From NCBI GenBank assembly GCA_018402345.1, contig JAGYIV010000014.1, positions 124,001-188,000 of the forward strand: a DNA stretch of 64,000 bases. The letters are read 5' to 3'. This document shows positions 26,832-38,499 of this stretch, one piece after another. The stretch's first letter is position 1, and every line of letters starts with the position of its first letter. Both the position numbers and the translations under genes were made by a program. The notes beneath the pieces were generated by a model that saw only the letters and a list, made by a program, of their open reading frames with translations, was not told the origin of the DNA and ran no database searches. This stretch comes from Terrimicrobiaceae bacterium. Lineage in GTDB: Bacteria; Verrucomicrobiota; Verrucomicrobiia; Chthoniobacterales; Terrimicrobiaceae.

Positions 26832-28367
26832 ATGTTTATTGATCAACAGCCAACGAACCCGCTTCGCGAGGGGCTTGCCTCAAGGGCGATGCCAGATCCT
26901 TGCACTCTCGTCATTTTTGGCGCCACTGGGGATTTGACACACCGCAAGCTGGTCCCGGCGCTCTACAATCTCGCTGCCGATGGGGTGTTGCCCCCGGCAA
27001 TCAGCGTGGTGGGATTCGCCCGCCGCGACAAGACCGACGATGTCTTCCGCATGGAGCTCGAGGAGGCCGCGAGGAAATTCTCCCGCCAGGGAATCAACGA
27101 CGGGCTCTGGGAGAGTTTTGCCTCCAACATCCACTACCACCGCAGTCCGTTCGACAGCCTCGAGGGCTATGAGTCCCTCGCCAAGCGTCTCGACGAACTC
27201 GATGCTGCCCGTGGAACGCGGGGCAACCGATTGTTCTACCTCGCCGCCGCGCCCGACCAGTTCGAGGTCATTTTGGAAAACCTGCGCAAGAGCCGATTGA
27301 ACGAGGCCCGTCCGGGATCCTGGGCGCGAGCGATTGTCGAGAAGCCCTTCGGCACCGACCTTCCCAGCGCATGCCGCTTGAACGACCTTGTTGAGAAGGC
27401 GTTTGCCGAGTCGCAGACCTACCGGATCGATCACTACCTCGGGAAGGAGACGGCGCAAAACATCATGGTCCTTCGCTTTGCCAATGCGCTTTTCGAGGCG
27501 ATGTGGAATTCCCGCTACATCGACCATGTGCAGATCACCGCCAGCGAGCCGCTGGGGGTCGAGGGGCGCGCCGGCTACTACGACAAATCCGGCGCCCTGC
27601 GCGACATGGTGCAGAATCATTTGCTCCAGCTTCTCTGCCTGACTGCCATGGAGCCGCCCGCCGGTCTCGATGCCGACTCGGTGCGCGATGAAAAGGTGAA
27701 GGTGCTCCGCTCTCTGCGGCCGCTTGCCGGAGCGGATGTGTTCAAGCATGTGGTCCGCGCGCAATACGGCGCGGGCGCGATCAATGGCAAGCGCGTGGCG
27801 GCATACCGCGACGAGTTGAATGTCGATCCCTCCTCGGTCACCGAGACCTACGTCGCGCTGGAGGTGAATGTCGACAACTGGCGCTGGGCCGGAGTGCCGT
27901 TTTTTATCAGGGTCGGAAAGCGCCTCGCCAAGGGCGGGACGGAGATCGCGGTGCACTTCAAAAGCGTGCCGCCGGTCCTTTTCCGCGCCACCGGCGAGTC
28001 GATCGACGACAACGTGCTGGTAATCCGCATCCAGCCCGACGAGGGGATTTCGCTGCGGATGAGCGCGAAGATGCCCGGGTCCAGTTTGCGGATCGAGCCG
28101 GTGAAGATGGATTTCCACTACGGCACGAGTTTCGGCAAGGCGACGCCAGAGGCTTACGAACGTCTTTTGCTCGATGCCATGAGCGGCGACGCCACCCTTT
28201 TCGCCCGCCGCGACGAGGTCGAGGAGGCGTGGAGGTTTGTCGATGCCATCCACGCGGCTTGGAATACCCAAAAAGACGACCTCGCACTTTATGAAGCCGG
28301 CACCTGGGGGCCCGCCGAGGCCGATGAACTCATGAAGCGCCACGGGGGGGCATGGAGGCGCCTGTGA
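26832..28367 (+). CDS. zwf: Glucose-6-phosphate 1-dehydrogenase
   Basis: About 511 residues. The NADP site is IFGATGDLTHRKLVPALY, the active-site motif is RIDHYLGKE and EKPFGTDL precedes it. Further signatures are QNHLLQLLCLTAMEPP and the RVGKRL strand near the C-terminus. It catalyses the entry step of the oxidative pentose phosphate pathway, giving 6-phosphogluconolactone and NADPH. ATG 26832 (MFIDQQP) was preferred over an upstream ATG-like extension and over ATG 26889. It overlaps the opcA-like gene by 16 bases. Confidence 0.95.
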   Translation: MFIDQQPTNPLREGLASRAMPDPCTLVIFGATGDLTHRKLVPALYNLAADGVLPPAISVVGFARRDKTDDVFRMELEEAARKFSRQGINDGLWESFASNIHYHRSPFDSLEGYESLAKRLDELDAARGTRGNRLFYLAAAPDQFEVILENLRKSRLNEARPGSWARAIVEKPFGTDLPSACRLNDLVEKAFAESQTYRIDHYLGKETAQNIMVLRFANALFEAMWNSRYIDHVQITASEPLGVEGRAGYYDKSGALRDMVQNHLLQLLCLTAMEPPAGLDADSVRDEKVKVLRSLRPLAGADVFKHVVRAQYGAGAINGKRVAAYRDELNVDPSSVTETYVALEVNVDNWRWAGVPFFIRVGKRLAKGGTEIAVHFKSVPPVLFRATGESIDDNVLVIRIQPDEGISLRMSAKMPGSSLRIEPVKMDFHYGTSFGKATPEAYERLLLDAMSGDATLFARRDEVEEAWRFVDAIHAAWNTQKDDLALYEAGTWGPAEADELMKRHGGAWRRL

Positions 28368-29407
28368 CCGTGCAGGCCGCCAGTGAGCCCGGGATGCCCG
28401 TCGAGATCGGGCGGATCGACAAGGAGTTGGGCAAACTCTGGGAGGCTAGCGACGACACAAAGACGCGCGCCTCGTTGATCAATCTCGTCGTCTACAGCGA
28501 GAGGGAATCCTCCCTCGCCGCGAACACCGCAGTGATCTCGGCCATCGCCGGGAAACACGCCTGCCGCGCCATCCTGATCGTGGCGAATCCGGCCGCGAAG
28601 GAATCCGGCGCCAAAGCATGGATCAGCGCCCATTGCCATTTGCAGGGCAAGGGGAGGCAGATTTGTTCCGAGCAGATCACATTCCGCCTCGACGGCGACA
28701 ACGCCGCCGCCCTGCCGAACATCGTGTTTTCGCATTTGGACTCCGATCTGCCCCTCTGCATGTGGTGGCAGGAGGAGTTTCCGGAACCGCTCGACGAGAA
28801 CCTCTGGGCGTGGGTCGACCGCTTGATCTACGACAGCTCCGTGTGGAAAAGGCCGAAACACCAGTTTCTTCTGATGCGGCACTTGTCGACGAGCGATGCC
28901 AAGGGCACGGTATTGTGCGACTTGAACTGGACACGCCTGCATGCGTGGCGTTTCGGGTTGGCCGCCCTGTTCGACCACGCGGAGGCTTTTCCAAGGCTGG
29001 GTTGCGTGGACTCGTTGAGGGTGGCTTGCGCTCCCGGACAACGCACTGCCGCGCTGCTGTTGATCGGATGGTTTGCCGACAGGTTGGGCTGGAGTCCAGC
29101 GGACAGCCCCGAGGTGCTTTCGACAGCCTCGGGAGGGCGGGTCGTCTACAAGATCGAGGAAAAGGAGGGGCCACACGTGTCGCTTTTCTCGGTCCGTTGT
29201 GCAGATGCCCATTTTGAACTCGAACTCAAAGAGGGGGCCGATTTTTTCGAAACCACGATTCACGCCCCCGGCATCCCCGACAGCCACCAACTCCTTCCCG
29301 CACCGAATGCGAAGCTCGAGGAGACGCTGTTGGCTGAGTTGAGTCGCTCGGGGAGACATCCGCTCTACACGCGAGCGCTCGATATCGTGCTCCATATTAT
29401 TGCTTGA
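28352..29407 (+). CDS. opcA: OpcA-like glucose-6-phosphate dehydrogenase assembly protein
   Basis: A 351-residue protein. The N-terminal LINLVVYSE segment, the RAILIVANP stretch, DLPLCMWWQEEF and LLLIGWFADRLGW match OpcA, which is needed for assembly and redox (thioredoxin-linked) activation of Zwf in cyanobacteria and actinobacteria. Its gene overlaps zwf by 16 bases, which is the arrangement known from those groups. Together they point to allosterically controlled NADPH supply. Confidence 0.88.
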   Translation: MEAPVTVQAASEPGMPVEIGRIDKELGKLWEASDDTKTRASLINLVVYSERESSLAANTAVISAIAGKHACRAILIVANPAAKESGAKAWISAHCHLQGKGRQICSEQITFRLDGDNAAALPNIVFSHLDSDLPLCMWWQEEFPEPLDENLWAWVDRLIYDSSVWKRPKHQFLLMRHLSTSDAKGTVLCDLNWTRLHAWRFGLAALFDHAEAFPRLGCVDSLRVACAPGQRTAALLLIGWFADRLGWSPADSPEVLSTASGGRVVYKIEEKEGPHVSLFSVRCADAHFELELKEGADFFETTIHAPGIPDSHQLLPAPNAKLEETLLAELSRSGRHPLYTRALDIVLHIIA

Positions 29408-29477
29408 ATTTCTTGTCCCCCCTGGGGTCGCGCGTGCCAGGGAGTGAGTGCCCGCCGCCCGGAATTTCTTGTCCCCC
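29406..29477. repeat. 16-bp direct repeat upstream of katG
   Basis: GAATTTCTTGTCCCCC occurs at 29406-29421 and again at 29462-29477 (start-to-start distance 56). The first copy overlaps the end of opcA. Between them lies GC-rich sequence. Only two copies are present, so it is not a CRISPR. It may be a regulatory or slippage-derived duplication in the katG leader. Confidence 0.7.
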
Positions 29478-29482
29478 GTTGA

Positions 29483-31701
<2,219 letters not shown>

Positions 31702-31731
31702 GTTATCAGGCAGAGGCACGTGGGTTTCATC

Positions 31732-31768
31732 GGAGGGTCAACGACGCGCAGGCGGTCGTTGACCCTCC
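31732..31768 (+). terminator. Strong hairpin downstream of katG
   Basis: A perfect 14-bp inverted repeat, GGAGGGTCAACGAC (31732-31745) and its complement (31755-31768), with a 9-base loop. It lies 30 bases after the katG stop. There is no T-run after it, so it could be a Rho-independent terminator of weak type, a transcript stabiliser or a two-way element. Confidence 0.7.
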
Positions 31769-31854
31769 ATCGTCTCATCAGGTGAACAAATTGTCTCTTT
31801 ACGGTATCGGAGAGCTGGCTTAGGGTCCGGTCGTAGTTAACCCCCTTCCAACAA

Positions 31855-33333
31855 ATGGCCAGTCAATCCATGCAAGCCAGCGAACAAGACACGCCCCTCC
31901 TTGTGTCGCGCAATCCGGTCTTGTTTCCCGAGGGGTTGAGGGTGGCGCGGGGGTCCGGACGCGAGCGGTGGTTGATGGTGTTGTTGCTCGTTCTGGACTG
32001 TGCGGTGTGGTGCGGCACGTATATCGGGCTGTCCGAGTTGTCGGGGGATTTCAACCGCTACGGATGGGCCGAGGTGGTGGTTCCGATGCTGCTCTCGGTT
32101 TTCACGTTGAGTCTGGTCGGGGCGTATGACCCTCGATCTGACATGAAGTCGCCCGGGTATTCCAGCGAGCATTTGATCGCATGTCTGGCGGCGTTTTTGG
32201 TGTCGGCGTTCGCGGTGTATTTAGTCGCCTCATTCGGCGGGGCGGTGGCCTCGAGTCGCGCGATTTTCAGCGGCTCGTTTTTGGTGTTCGGTCTGGTGTC
32301 TCTCTTCCAGCGCCGGTTGTTTTTCGGATCATCGCAGAGCCTGAGGGAAAGCCGGCGTCTGCTTGTGGTTAGCGATAGCGAGTGCGGCGAGAGATTCTAC
32401 AAGAGTTGCATGGCGAATGGCTTGAGGCAGCAAATCTGCTTCTTTGCCACGGGTGACGCAGTGGTCGGCTCGAATGTCGCCGGCCCTGGTTCGCCGGTCT
32501 ACCTCTCCGATGCGGCCGAGGTGCTCAAGAATCTGGAGGAGAATCCGCACCTCGAGCACGAGGCGATCGTGATCGCGGCCCCGCCAGAGCATTTGGCAAA
32601 CGACCTGCTGACATCGCTGGTCGCGGTGCACTTCGAGGAGCTTCCGGTCTACACGATGCATTCGTTTTTCGAGACCTATTGGCAGAAGATGCCGCCGGAT
32701 TTGTTGAGCCGCACGTGGCCGTTAGATTCGGGGTTCCAGCTCGTGCAGCACTCGGCATTTGCCTCGCTGAAGCGGGTGTTTGATCTCGGGTTGGCCTCGC
32801 TGACGTTGCTGGCCATGTCGCCGGTCATGGCTGTCGTGGCTCTTCTGATCAAGCTCGAGCGGCGGGGGCCAGTGATTTTCAGCCAGACGCGTGTGGGCCA
32901 GCACGGGAATTTGTTCACTCTTTACAAGTTTCGGACGATGGAGGTCGGCAGCGAATTCAAGGGGCTTTACACGGTGGAGGGCGATCCCCGGGTGACGCGG
33001 CTCGGGCATTGGCTGCGGGTGTCGCGCTTGGATGAGTTGCCCCAGCTTTGGAACGTGCTTCGCGGGGAGATGAGCCTGATCGGGCCGCGCGCGGAGTGGA
33101 TCAAGTGTGTCGAGAACTACGAAAAGGTGATCCCTTTCTACCATTTCCGGCATCTGGTGCGGCCCGGCATCACCGGCTGGGCGCAGGTCAACTATCCCTA
33201 TGGGGCATCAGTCGAGGACACGGTCCAAAAGCTCATGTATGATTTGTATTATATCCGGCATTTCTCCCTGGCACTCGATGCCACGGTGATTTTGAAGACC
33301 CTGCACGTGATGCTCTTTGGCAAGGGCCGGTAA
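31855..33333 (+). CDS. Exopolysaccharide polyprenyl-phosphate sugar transferase
   Basis: A 492-residue polyprenyl glycosylphosphotransferase (WbaP/WcaJ-type). Four hydrophobic helices in the first 150 residues are followed by a Rossmann-like CoA-binding-type region and a further helix (about 305-325). The C-terminal catalytic domain has [53 protein letters not shown]-type sequence and [11 protein letters not shown]. It transfers a sugar-1-phosphate to undecaprenyl phosphate at the start of repeat-unit synthesis. The exosortase gene follows within 20 bases, so this is the first gene of an EPS/exosortase unit. Confidence 0.92.
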   Translation: [492 protein letters not shown]

Positions 33334-33351
33334 TCCAAGGTGGATTCCGAG

Positions 33352-34933
33352 ATGCCGACCGATCGCCCAACTTTTGGTCCACGCGTGTGGGCTGCCGCTG
33401 CTGGGGCGGCGATGGTATGGTGGCTTGCGATCCGGATGCTCTGGATGGAGTGGGAGGTGGACCCTCAATACGGCTACGGTTTTCTGGTGCCGATCCTCTG
33501 CGGGGTGCTTGTTGTGCAGCGCTGGAGGGACCGCCCTCGGTGCGGTGTTCACGGAACGTCGTGGTTGGCCGGGGCGCTTGCGGTGCCGCCCTTGGTGTAT
33601 TTGCTCTTGGTGCCGCCGTTTTTCGAGGCGAATCCCGAGTGGCGTCCGCTCGGGATGGTCGGGGCGTTTGCGGCGACATGGGTGACATTGCTGGCCATCT
33701 ATGCGGTTGGCGGGCGGGCATGGGTGCGGCACTTCATTTTCCCGGTGGCGTTTTTTTTGATCGCGATCCCTTGGCCGAGGAACTTGGAGGGTGCGGTGAT
33801 GGGGTATTTGATGGAGCAAAATGCGATCGCGGCGCTCGAGGTGTTGCATTGGTGCGGAGTGATGGCGGTCCGGAGCGGGCATCTGATTTCGCTGCCCACC
33901 GGAATGATCGGCGTCGAGGAGGCGTGCAGCGGGGTGCGGTCATTGCAGAGCGGGATCATGGCCGCATTGTTCCTCGGCGAGATGTTCCGGTTCGGGTGGT
34001 TTTCTAGGGTGGCGCTGGTAGGGAGTGCCATTGGGATTTCTCTGGTTGGAAACTTCCTTAGAGCGACCGGCTTGTCCTTGCTTGCATCGGATCAGGGAAT
34101 CGATGCGATCGAGAAATGGCACGACATGGCTGGGTTTTTGATTCTTGGCTCTACGCTTGGCGGCATCTGGTTTCTGGCTGCTTGGTGGAAGGGCCGGGGC
34201 GGTGGCGGAGCTGCGAACCCGACGGATGCGCCACGCCGTGACATTGTGATTTTGCTGCGGTCGCTCGGATTTCTCGGAGGGGTGGTTTTTTTAGCCGGTG
34301 TGCTATCGCTTGCCGGCACGGAGGCGTGGTATCGGGCGCGCGGGGGGTGCGGGCGAATCGGCGGCATGGACGATCAAGCCGGGCACTCCGGGCACCCAAC
34401 CCGTGCCTGTGCCCGACCGCACCCGGCGAATCCTGTTTTTTCCCGATGGGTTTTCCGAGAAGTTCGTCGATGCTTCGGGGTTGCGCTGGCAGGTGTTTTA
34501 TTTCCGGTGGCCGCCGGGGCGCACGGCGGTTCAGGCTGTTGGCGTCCATGATCCCAGAACCTGCCTTGCCAGCATCGGCATGGAATTGGAATCCCAGCTG
34601 GCTCCGATGATCATTGAGGTCGAGGGCGTGGCATTTCCCTTCAGGGTCTTCTTATTCCGCGCGGGTGGGAGGCCCGTCCTTGTGTTTCACGCGATTCTCT
34701 CGGATGATACGCGGGAGGGGGGGATCAACGAATTCGCAGGAATGAACGATGCAATGGAAGACTACTCGATGGCCGGCCGCTTCAAGATGATGGCGCGCGG
34801 CATCCGGAATTCCGGGCAAACACTGTTCGAGGCCGCGGTCTGGGGGACAACCGACGTCGCCGAGGCATCCAACTCCCTCAAGGCTTTCCTCGGCCGGGCG
34901 GTTTTGAAAACGCAAGGGGGGATTGAACCGTGA
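33352..34933 (+). CDS. Exosortase fused to an EpsI-like C-terminal domain, with a frameshift
   Basis: About 9 membrane helices form an exosortase domain with the catalytic Cys in EEACSGVRSLQS, the Arg in NFLRATGLSLL and the His in EKWHDMAGF. In exosortases these residues process PEP-CTERM proteins. After SLAGTEAWYRARG (about 34345) the frame shifts: the downstream frame reads GESAAWTIKPG ... ILFFPDGFSEKF ... VHDPRTCLASIGM ... AGRFKMMARGI, an EpsI-like domain, to 34933. Removing one G from the G6 run at 34342-34347 restores one continuous protein. The ATG at 33352 has AAGGTGG upstream; a GTG at 33340 is the alternative. The stop overlaps the next gene. Confidence 0.8.
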
Positions 34934-36831
34934 ACGAGCCTGTCGATGTCCCGAGCCCCAAAAAACGAGCGGCCAAGCCGCCCGGGGCAGCACGCCGAGC
35001 CGCTCCCAAAAAACGGCCGGTGAAAAAGGAGGTGCCGGAGCCCGCCATGGTCGAACCGCCTCCCTCGCCTTCGCTCGAGCCGCTACCGGATTACGACGAC
35101 CCCCATCGCGACGGGCATCATTTTCGCGAGTTTCTCCGGTTTTCACTTAAGGACCGCCGATTGATCGTTGTCGGCGTGCTGCTGACCGTTGTATTGGCGG
35201 GCTGGCTTGGGGGAGTGCCGCTTTATCGCGAGGTCAAGCTCATGAGGGCGATGCAGCTGCTCGATCGATGCCAGGCCGAAGCGGACTCGGGTGATATCCC
35301 GGCGGCCTTCAACCTGATGAGCCAGGCGATCCTCATGGCACCGACAAACGGAGAGGTGTTCCGCAAAATTCAGATTTTCAAAGCCGGCATCGGCGATGCA
35401 CAGGCGTTTTTGTTTCTGCAGAGCAAAATGATGAACGGCCAGGCCGACACCGAGGAGTTGACGGTGATAGCGGAGCAGTCATTCAACAACAACCAAGTCG
35501 AGTTGTGCCGTGCCGCCTTGGACCGGATTCCCGATCCGACCCCCGCGCGCAAGCTCATCCTGCAAATGCGGCTGCTGGACGCCGAGGGACGGACAAAGGA
35601 GGCGGTGGACCTGGCCCGGAATGCGTTGTCGAAATATCCTCCCTCCGATGTGGACAGGATTCTCCTGGCCAGCGGCGAGTTGGTCTTAAAAAAAGACGTT
35701 GCAGTTGGTCATGAAATCCTGAGGCCGTTGATGAATCGGAATGACGCTGCCGGGATCGCCGCATTGCGATTGCTCACGCGCCAGAAAATCCCGCGTCCGA
35801 ACGAGGGCGATGTGGAGGCGTCGGAGGTGATCACCCTGATCTCGAAGCATCCCCTTGCCACCGCCGGAGACAAGTTGTTGGAGGCGGATTTGCGTATTGC
35901 CGTCGATCCTGGATCGAAGAACGCGACGATCAAATTGTTGGTGGACGCCTACAGTAAGAGCGGTCCGTTGGACGGGTTGGAGTTTGCGAGGTGGTTGAAC
36001 CGCCGCCGAGAACATGCCGTTGCAATCGAGTTCATCGGGCGTGATCGGGCGCTGGGCAACCCCGAGTGGTTTTTGGTGTATCTTGACGCGCATGCCGGAT
36101 TGGAGAAATGGGGCGAGGTGTTTTCGATGCTCGATGCCGAGACCATCGTGGGACTTTCCGACAGCATCAGGTTGTTGTTTCTCGCTCGAGCGGCCCAGAA
36201 GTCGGGTGACACCGCCGATGCCGACGACGCTTGGCGTGAGATGCACCGCAATCTGGCCTATGAAAAGCCCGAGGTGGCATCGTTTGTGGCGAACTACACC
36301 GCGAAAATCGGAGAGACGGGACAGGCGTTCAAGGCGTTTTCCACCATGTCGAAACAACGTGAAACAGCGTTGCAAGGCTATCTGGGCATGATCCGGTTCT
36401 GGCCGCCGGACAAGCCGATGGACGAGTTGATCGCGACATATACCGAAATGCTCGAGGAATTTCCAGGCATCGGGGAGGCACAGCTTGACCTCGCGTATCT
36501 CCAGTTGCTGACAAATGCGAACAGCATGGAGGCGGCGGGAAGGGCAACGGAGCTTTACCGCCTCGAGCCCTCTTCACTGGCCACGTTGAGCGTGGCCGCG
36601 CTGGGGTATTTAAGAAACGGATCGCCCATGGGGGCGGACAATCTCTACGAGGGAAAGACGATTCCATGGGATGAGGCGCCGCATCCGTGGAGGGCGGTGC
36701 GTGTCGCTGTCTTGCACGCGAATGGAAAAACGGCTGAAGCCATGGAGTTGGCGGCAACCATCAATCCGGCGAAGCTGCGCCCCGAGGAGCGGGAATTGCT
36801 TGAGACTCCCGTCGGCGGTCAGGCCCGCTGA
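34930..36831 (+). CDS. TPR-like single-pass membrane protein of the exosortase locus
   Basis: A 633-residue protein. The first 70 residues are Lys/Pro/Ala-rich and cytoplasmic, one TM helix (about 76-98) follows, and the remaining 530 residues are helical with tetratricopeptide-like repeats (ADSGDIPAAFNLMSQAILMAPTN is typical). The GTG start at 34930 overlaps the exosortase stop. Comparable TPR proteins occur in EPS/PEP-CTERM loci (PrsT type), where they are thought to organise secretion. Its end overlaps the convergent DUF885 gene by 13 bases. Confidence 0.7.
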   Translation: MNEPVDVPSPKKRAAKPPGAARRAAPKKRPVKKEVPEPAMVEPPPSPSLEPLPDYDDPHRDGHHFREFLRFSLKDRRLIVVGVLLTVVLAGWLGGVPLYREVKLMRAMQLLDRCQAEADSGDIPAAFNLMSQAILMAPTNGEVFRKIQIFKAGIGDAQAFLFLQSKMMNGQADTEELTVIAEQSFNNNQVELCRAALDRIPDPTPARKLILQMRLLDAEGRTKEAVDLARNALSKYPPSDVDRILLASGELVLKKDVAVGHEILRPLMNRNDAAGIAALRLLTRQKIPRPNEGDVEASEVITLISKHPLATAGDKLLEADLRIAVDPGSKNATIKLLVDAYSKSGPLDGLEFARWLNRRREHAVAIEFIGRDRALGNPEWFLVYLDAHAGLEKWGEVFSMLDAETIVGLSDSIRLLFLARAAQKSGDTADADDAWREMHRNLAYEKPEVASFVANYTAKIGETGQAFKAFSTMSKQRETALQGYLGMIRFWPPDKPMDELIATYTEMLEEFPGIGEAQLDLAYLQLLTNANSMEAAGRATELYRLEPSSLATLSVAALGYLRNGSPMGADNLYEGKTIPWDEAPHPWRAVRVAVLHANGKTAEAMELAATINPAKLRPEERELLETPVGGQAR

Positions 36832-38453
36832 ATCCAAGAGAACGGCAGCGCGCCGTGCGAGAGCATCCAGTCGTTGAATTTTCTGAGGGTCCACGAGCCG
36901 TGATCGACATGGCGATGGTGGAGTTTTTCGACCTCGAGACGGCCGAGGAGGTAGCTCATCGGCACGGTCGGGCTGGAGGTATACCAGTTCACATCCCCCG
37001 TGGCCCTTGCAGCGGTGAAGTGGACGCCTTTCTGGAGTTGTTTCACCGCGGCGGCATGGCTGAGTGTGCCGTCGTGCAAGCCGCAGTCGATCACGATCCG
37101 GTGCGCGCGCCAGAGGGCGTCGTGGAGCTGGATCAATTCCGCGTGGGGGATTTTCACCAGGTGGTGGCGCACGGCGTTGAGTTCACACCACATCGTCCAG
37201 CCCTCGTAGAAGATCGCGTGGGAGAAAAGGCGCCGGAGGCGGCTCGGGTGGCGGAATTGGGTGACGAACTGGAGGTGGTGACCAGGGTAGGCCTCGTGGA
37301 CGCAGGTGAGTTCGAGACCGTGGTGCTGACGGATTTCGGCGGCCTTGCGGCGGGGGTCGGATTGATCGAGTCCGAGGTCGTTCACCCAGAAGATGCCGGT
37401 GTGGCTTTTGGAAAACGGTTCCGGAGCGCTGTAGGCGGCAGTCGGGAACTGGTGTTTGAGAAACGGAGGGACGGCCAAAATCTTGAGGTGCTCCTGCTTT
37501 GGAAGGGTGACAAGGCCGATGCGCTCAAGTTGTTTTTTGATGGCGGTGGTCTCTTCAAGGTAGAGGTCGATGAGCGGCTTGCCCGGTTCCCAGTGTTCGG
37601 CGGCCTCTTGGATGAGCGCCCGGGCGGACTTTTTCCCGTGGCGCTTCGCGGCTTGTTCCAGGAGGTGCTCGTGGCGGGCGATCTGGTGGAGGCCGACCGC
37701 TCGTGCCTCCGCGAGCGTGAGGTCGAGGCCGAGTTGTTCGCGGATGAGGAACTCGAAGCGCTCGCGGCCGATCGAGAATCCGCCTTTCGGGCCTTGGGGC
37801 TTGCGGGTGATCCCCGCCGCGTAGCGGTTGAACGCGCGCACAGCCGATTCGAGGAGCGACTTCGTTCCAGCAGGGCGGGCCGATGCTGCGGAGAGATCCG
37901 CTTCAAGACCGCGGAGAAACTCAACCGAACCAGCGCAAGATTGGACGGCGAGTGAGGTCCAGAGCGGATCGGGGGATTTGACGCACTCCAGGCCGGCATC
38001 CAGATAGTCGGGAATGAGCGCCAGGCGAGCCTCGATGGCAGGAAGCACACGCCGGAGATTGCCCTCGCCGCGCACCACGAGTTCGAACACGGAATCGATC
38101 GCGGCATTGCAGTGTTCCTGGGGATTGGTGCGCCATCTCGCCAAATCGCGCTGGAAAAGCAGGTCGGTCCGGAGACGGGCGAGGAGGCCACGCCTGTCGA
38201 GCCACAGGTCGCTTTGGAAGGCGGATTCGGGAAGGTCCTCGATCTGGCGCAGGGTTTTTTCCAGAAGCTTGATGTGGGTGAGGTGGACGCCCGGGGTGTT
38301 TTCCCCGAGTCGGGTGTCGTATTTGCGGAGTCCGAGCTTGCTCGCTTGTTCAGGGAACAATTCGCAGGTCGTCTCAAGCCATGCGGTCCAGATCGAACAG
38401 AAGGCGGTGTGGATGGACTTCGGGCTAGGCTGTGCCATCGGGGTGGTTTTCAT
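36819..38453 (-). CDS. DUF885-family putative metallopeptidase-like protein
   Basis: A 544-residue cytoplasmic-looking protein. The C-terminal part has HEAYPGHHLQF (a zinc-type H-x-x-x-x-H-H motif) and YEGWTMWCELN, the signature of the DUF885 family, many of which are annotated as peptidases. The start is taken at ATG 38453 (MKTTPMAQPS); upstream in-frame sequence is low-complexity and not conserved-looking. No signal peptide is seen. The gene converges on the TPR gene and follows the AgcS symporter gene on the same strand by 46 bases. Confidence 0.8.
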   Translation of the reverse strand: MKTTPMAQPSPKSIHTAFCSIWTAWLETTCELFPEQASKLGLRKYDTRLGENTPGVHLTHIKLLEKTLRQIEDLPESAFQSDLWLDRRGLLARLRTDLLFQRDLARWRTNPQEHCNAAIDSVFELVVRGEGNLRRVLPAIEARLALIPDYLDAGLECVKSPDPLWTSLAVQSCAGSVEFLRGLEADLSAASARPAGTKSLLESAVRAFNRYAAGITRKPQGPKGGFSIGRERFEFLIREQLGLDLTLAEARAVGLHQIARHEHLLEQAAKRHGKKSARALIQEAAEHWEPGKPLIDLYLEETTAIKKQLERIGLVTLPKQEHLKILAVPPFLKHQFPTAAYSAPEPFSKSHTGIFWVNDLGLDQSDPRRKAAEIRQHHGLELTCVHEAYPGHHLQFVTQFRHPSRLRRLFSHAIFYEGWTMWCELNAVRHHLVKIPHAELIQLHDALWRAHRIVIDCGLHDGTLSHAAAVKQLQKGVHFTAARATGDVNWYTSSPTVPMSYLLGRLEVEKLHHRHVDHGSWTLRKFNDWMLSHGALPFSWIQRA

Positions 38454-38499
38454 GGTGCGTGAAAATGGTGCCCTGCCGATTTGCGCGCGCAAGGTGGGG

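Noticed and set aside
29406-29477. Possible CRISPR array
   Set aside because: Only two copies of a 16-bp repeat and no cas genes in the window.
34298-34933. EpsI as a separate gene starting at 34298
   Set aside because: The first 17 codons are a shadow of the exosortase C-terminus, and the G6 run at 34342-34347 rejoins both frames into one protein with the usual TEAWYR linker.
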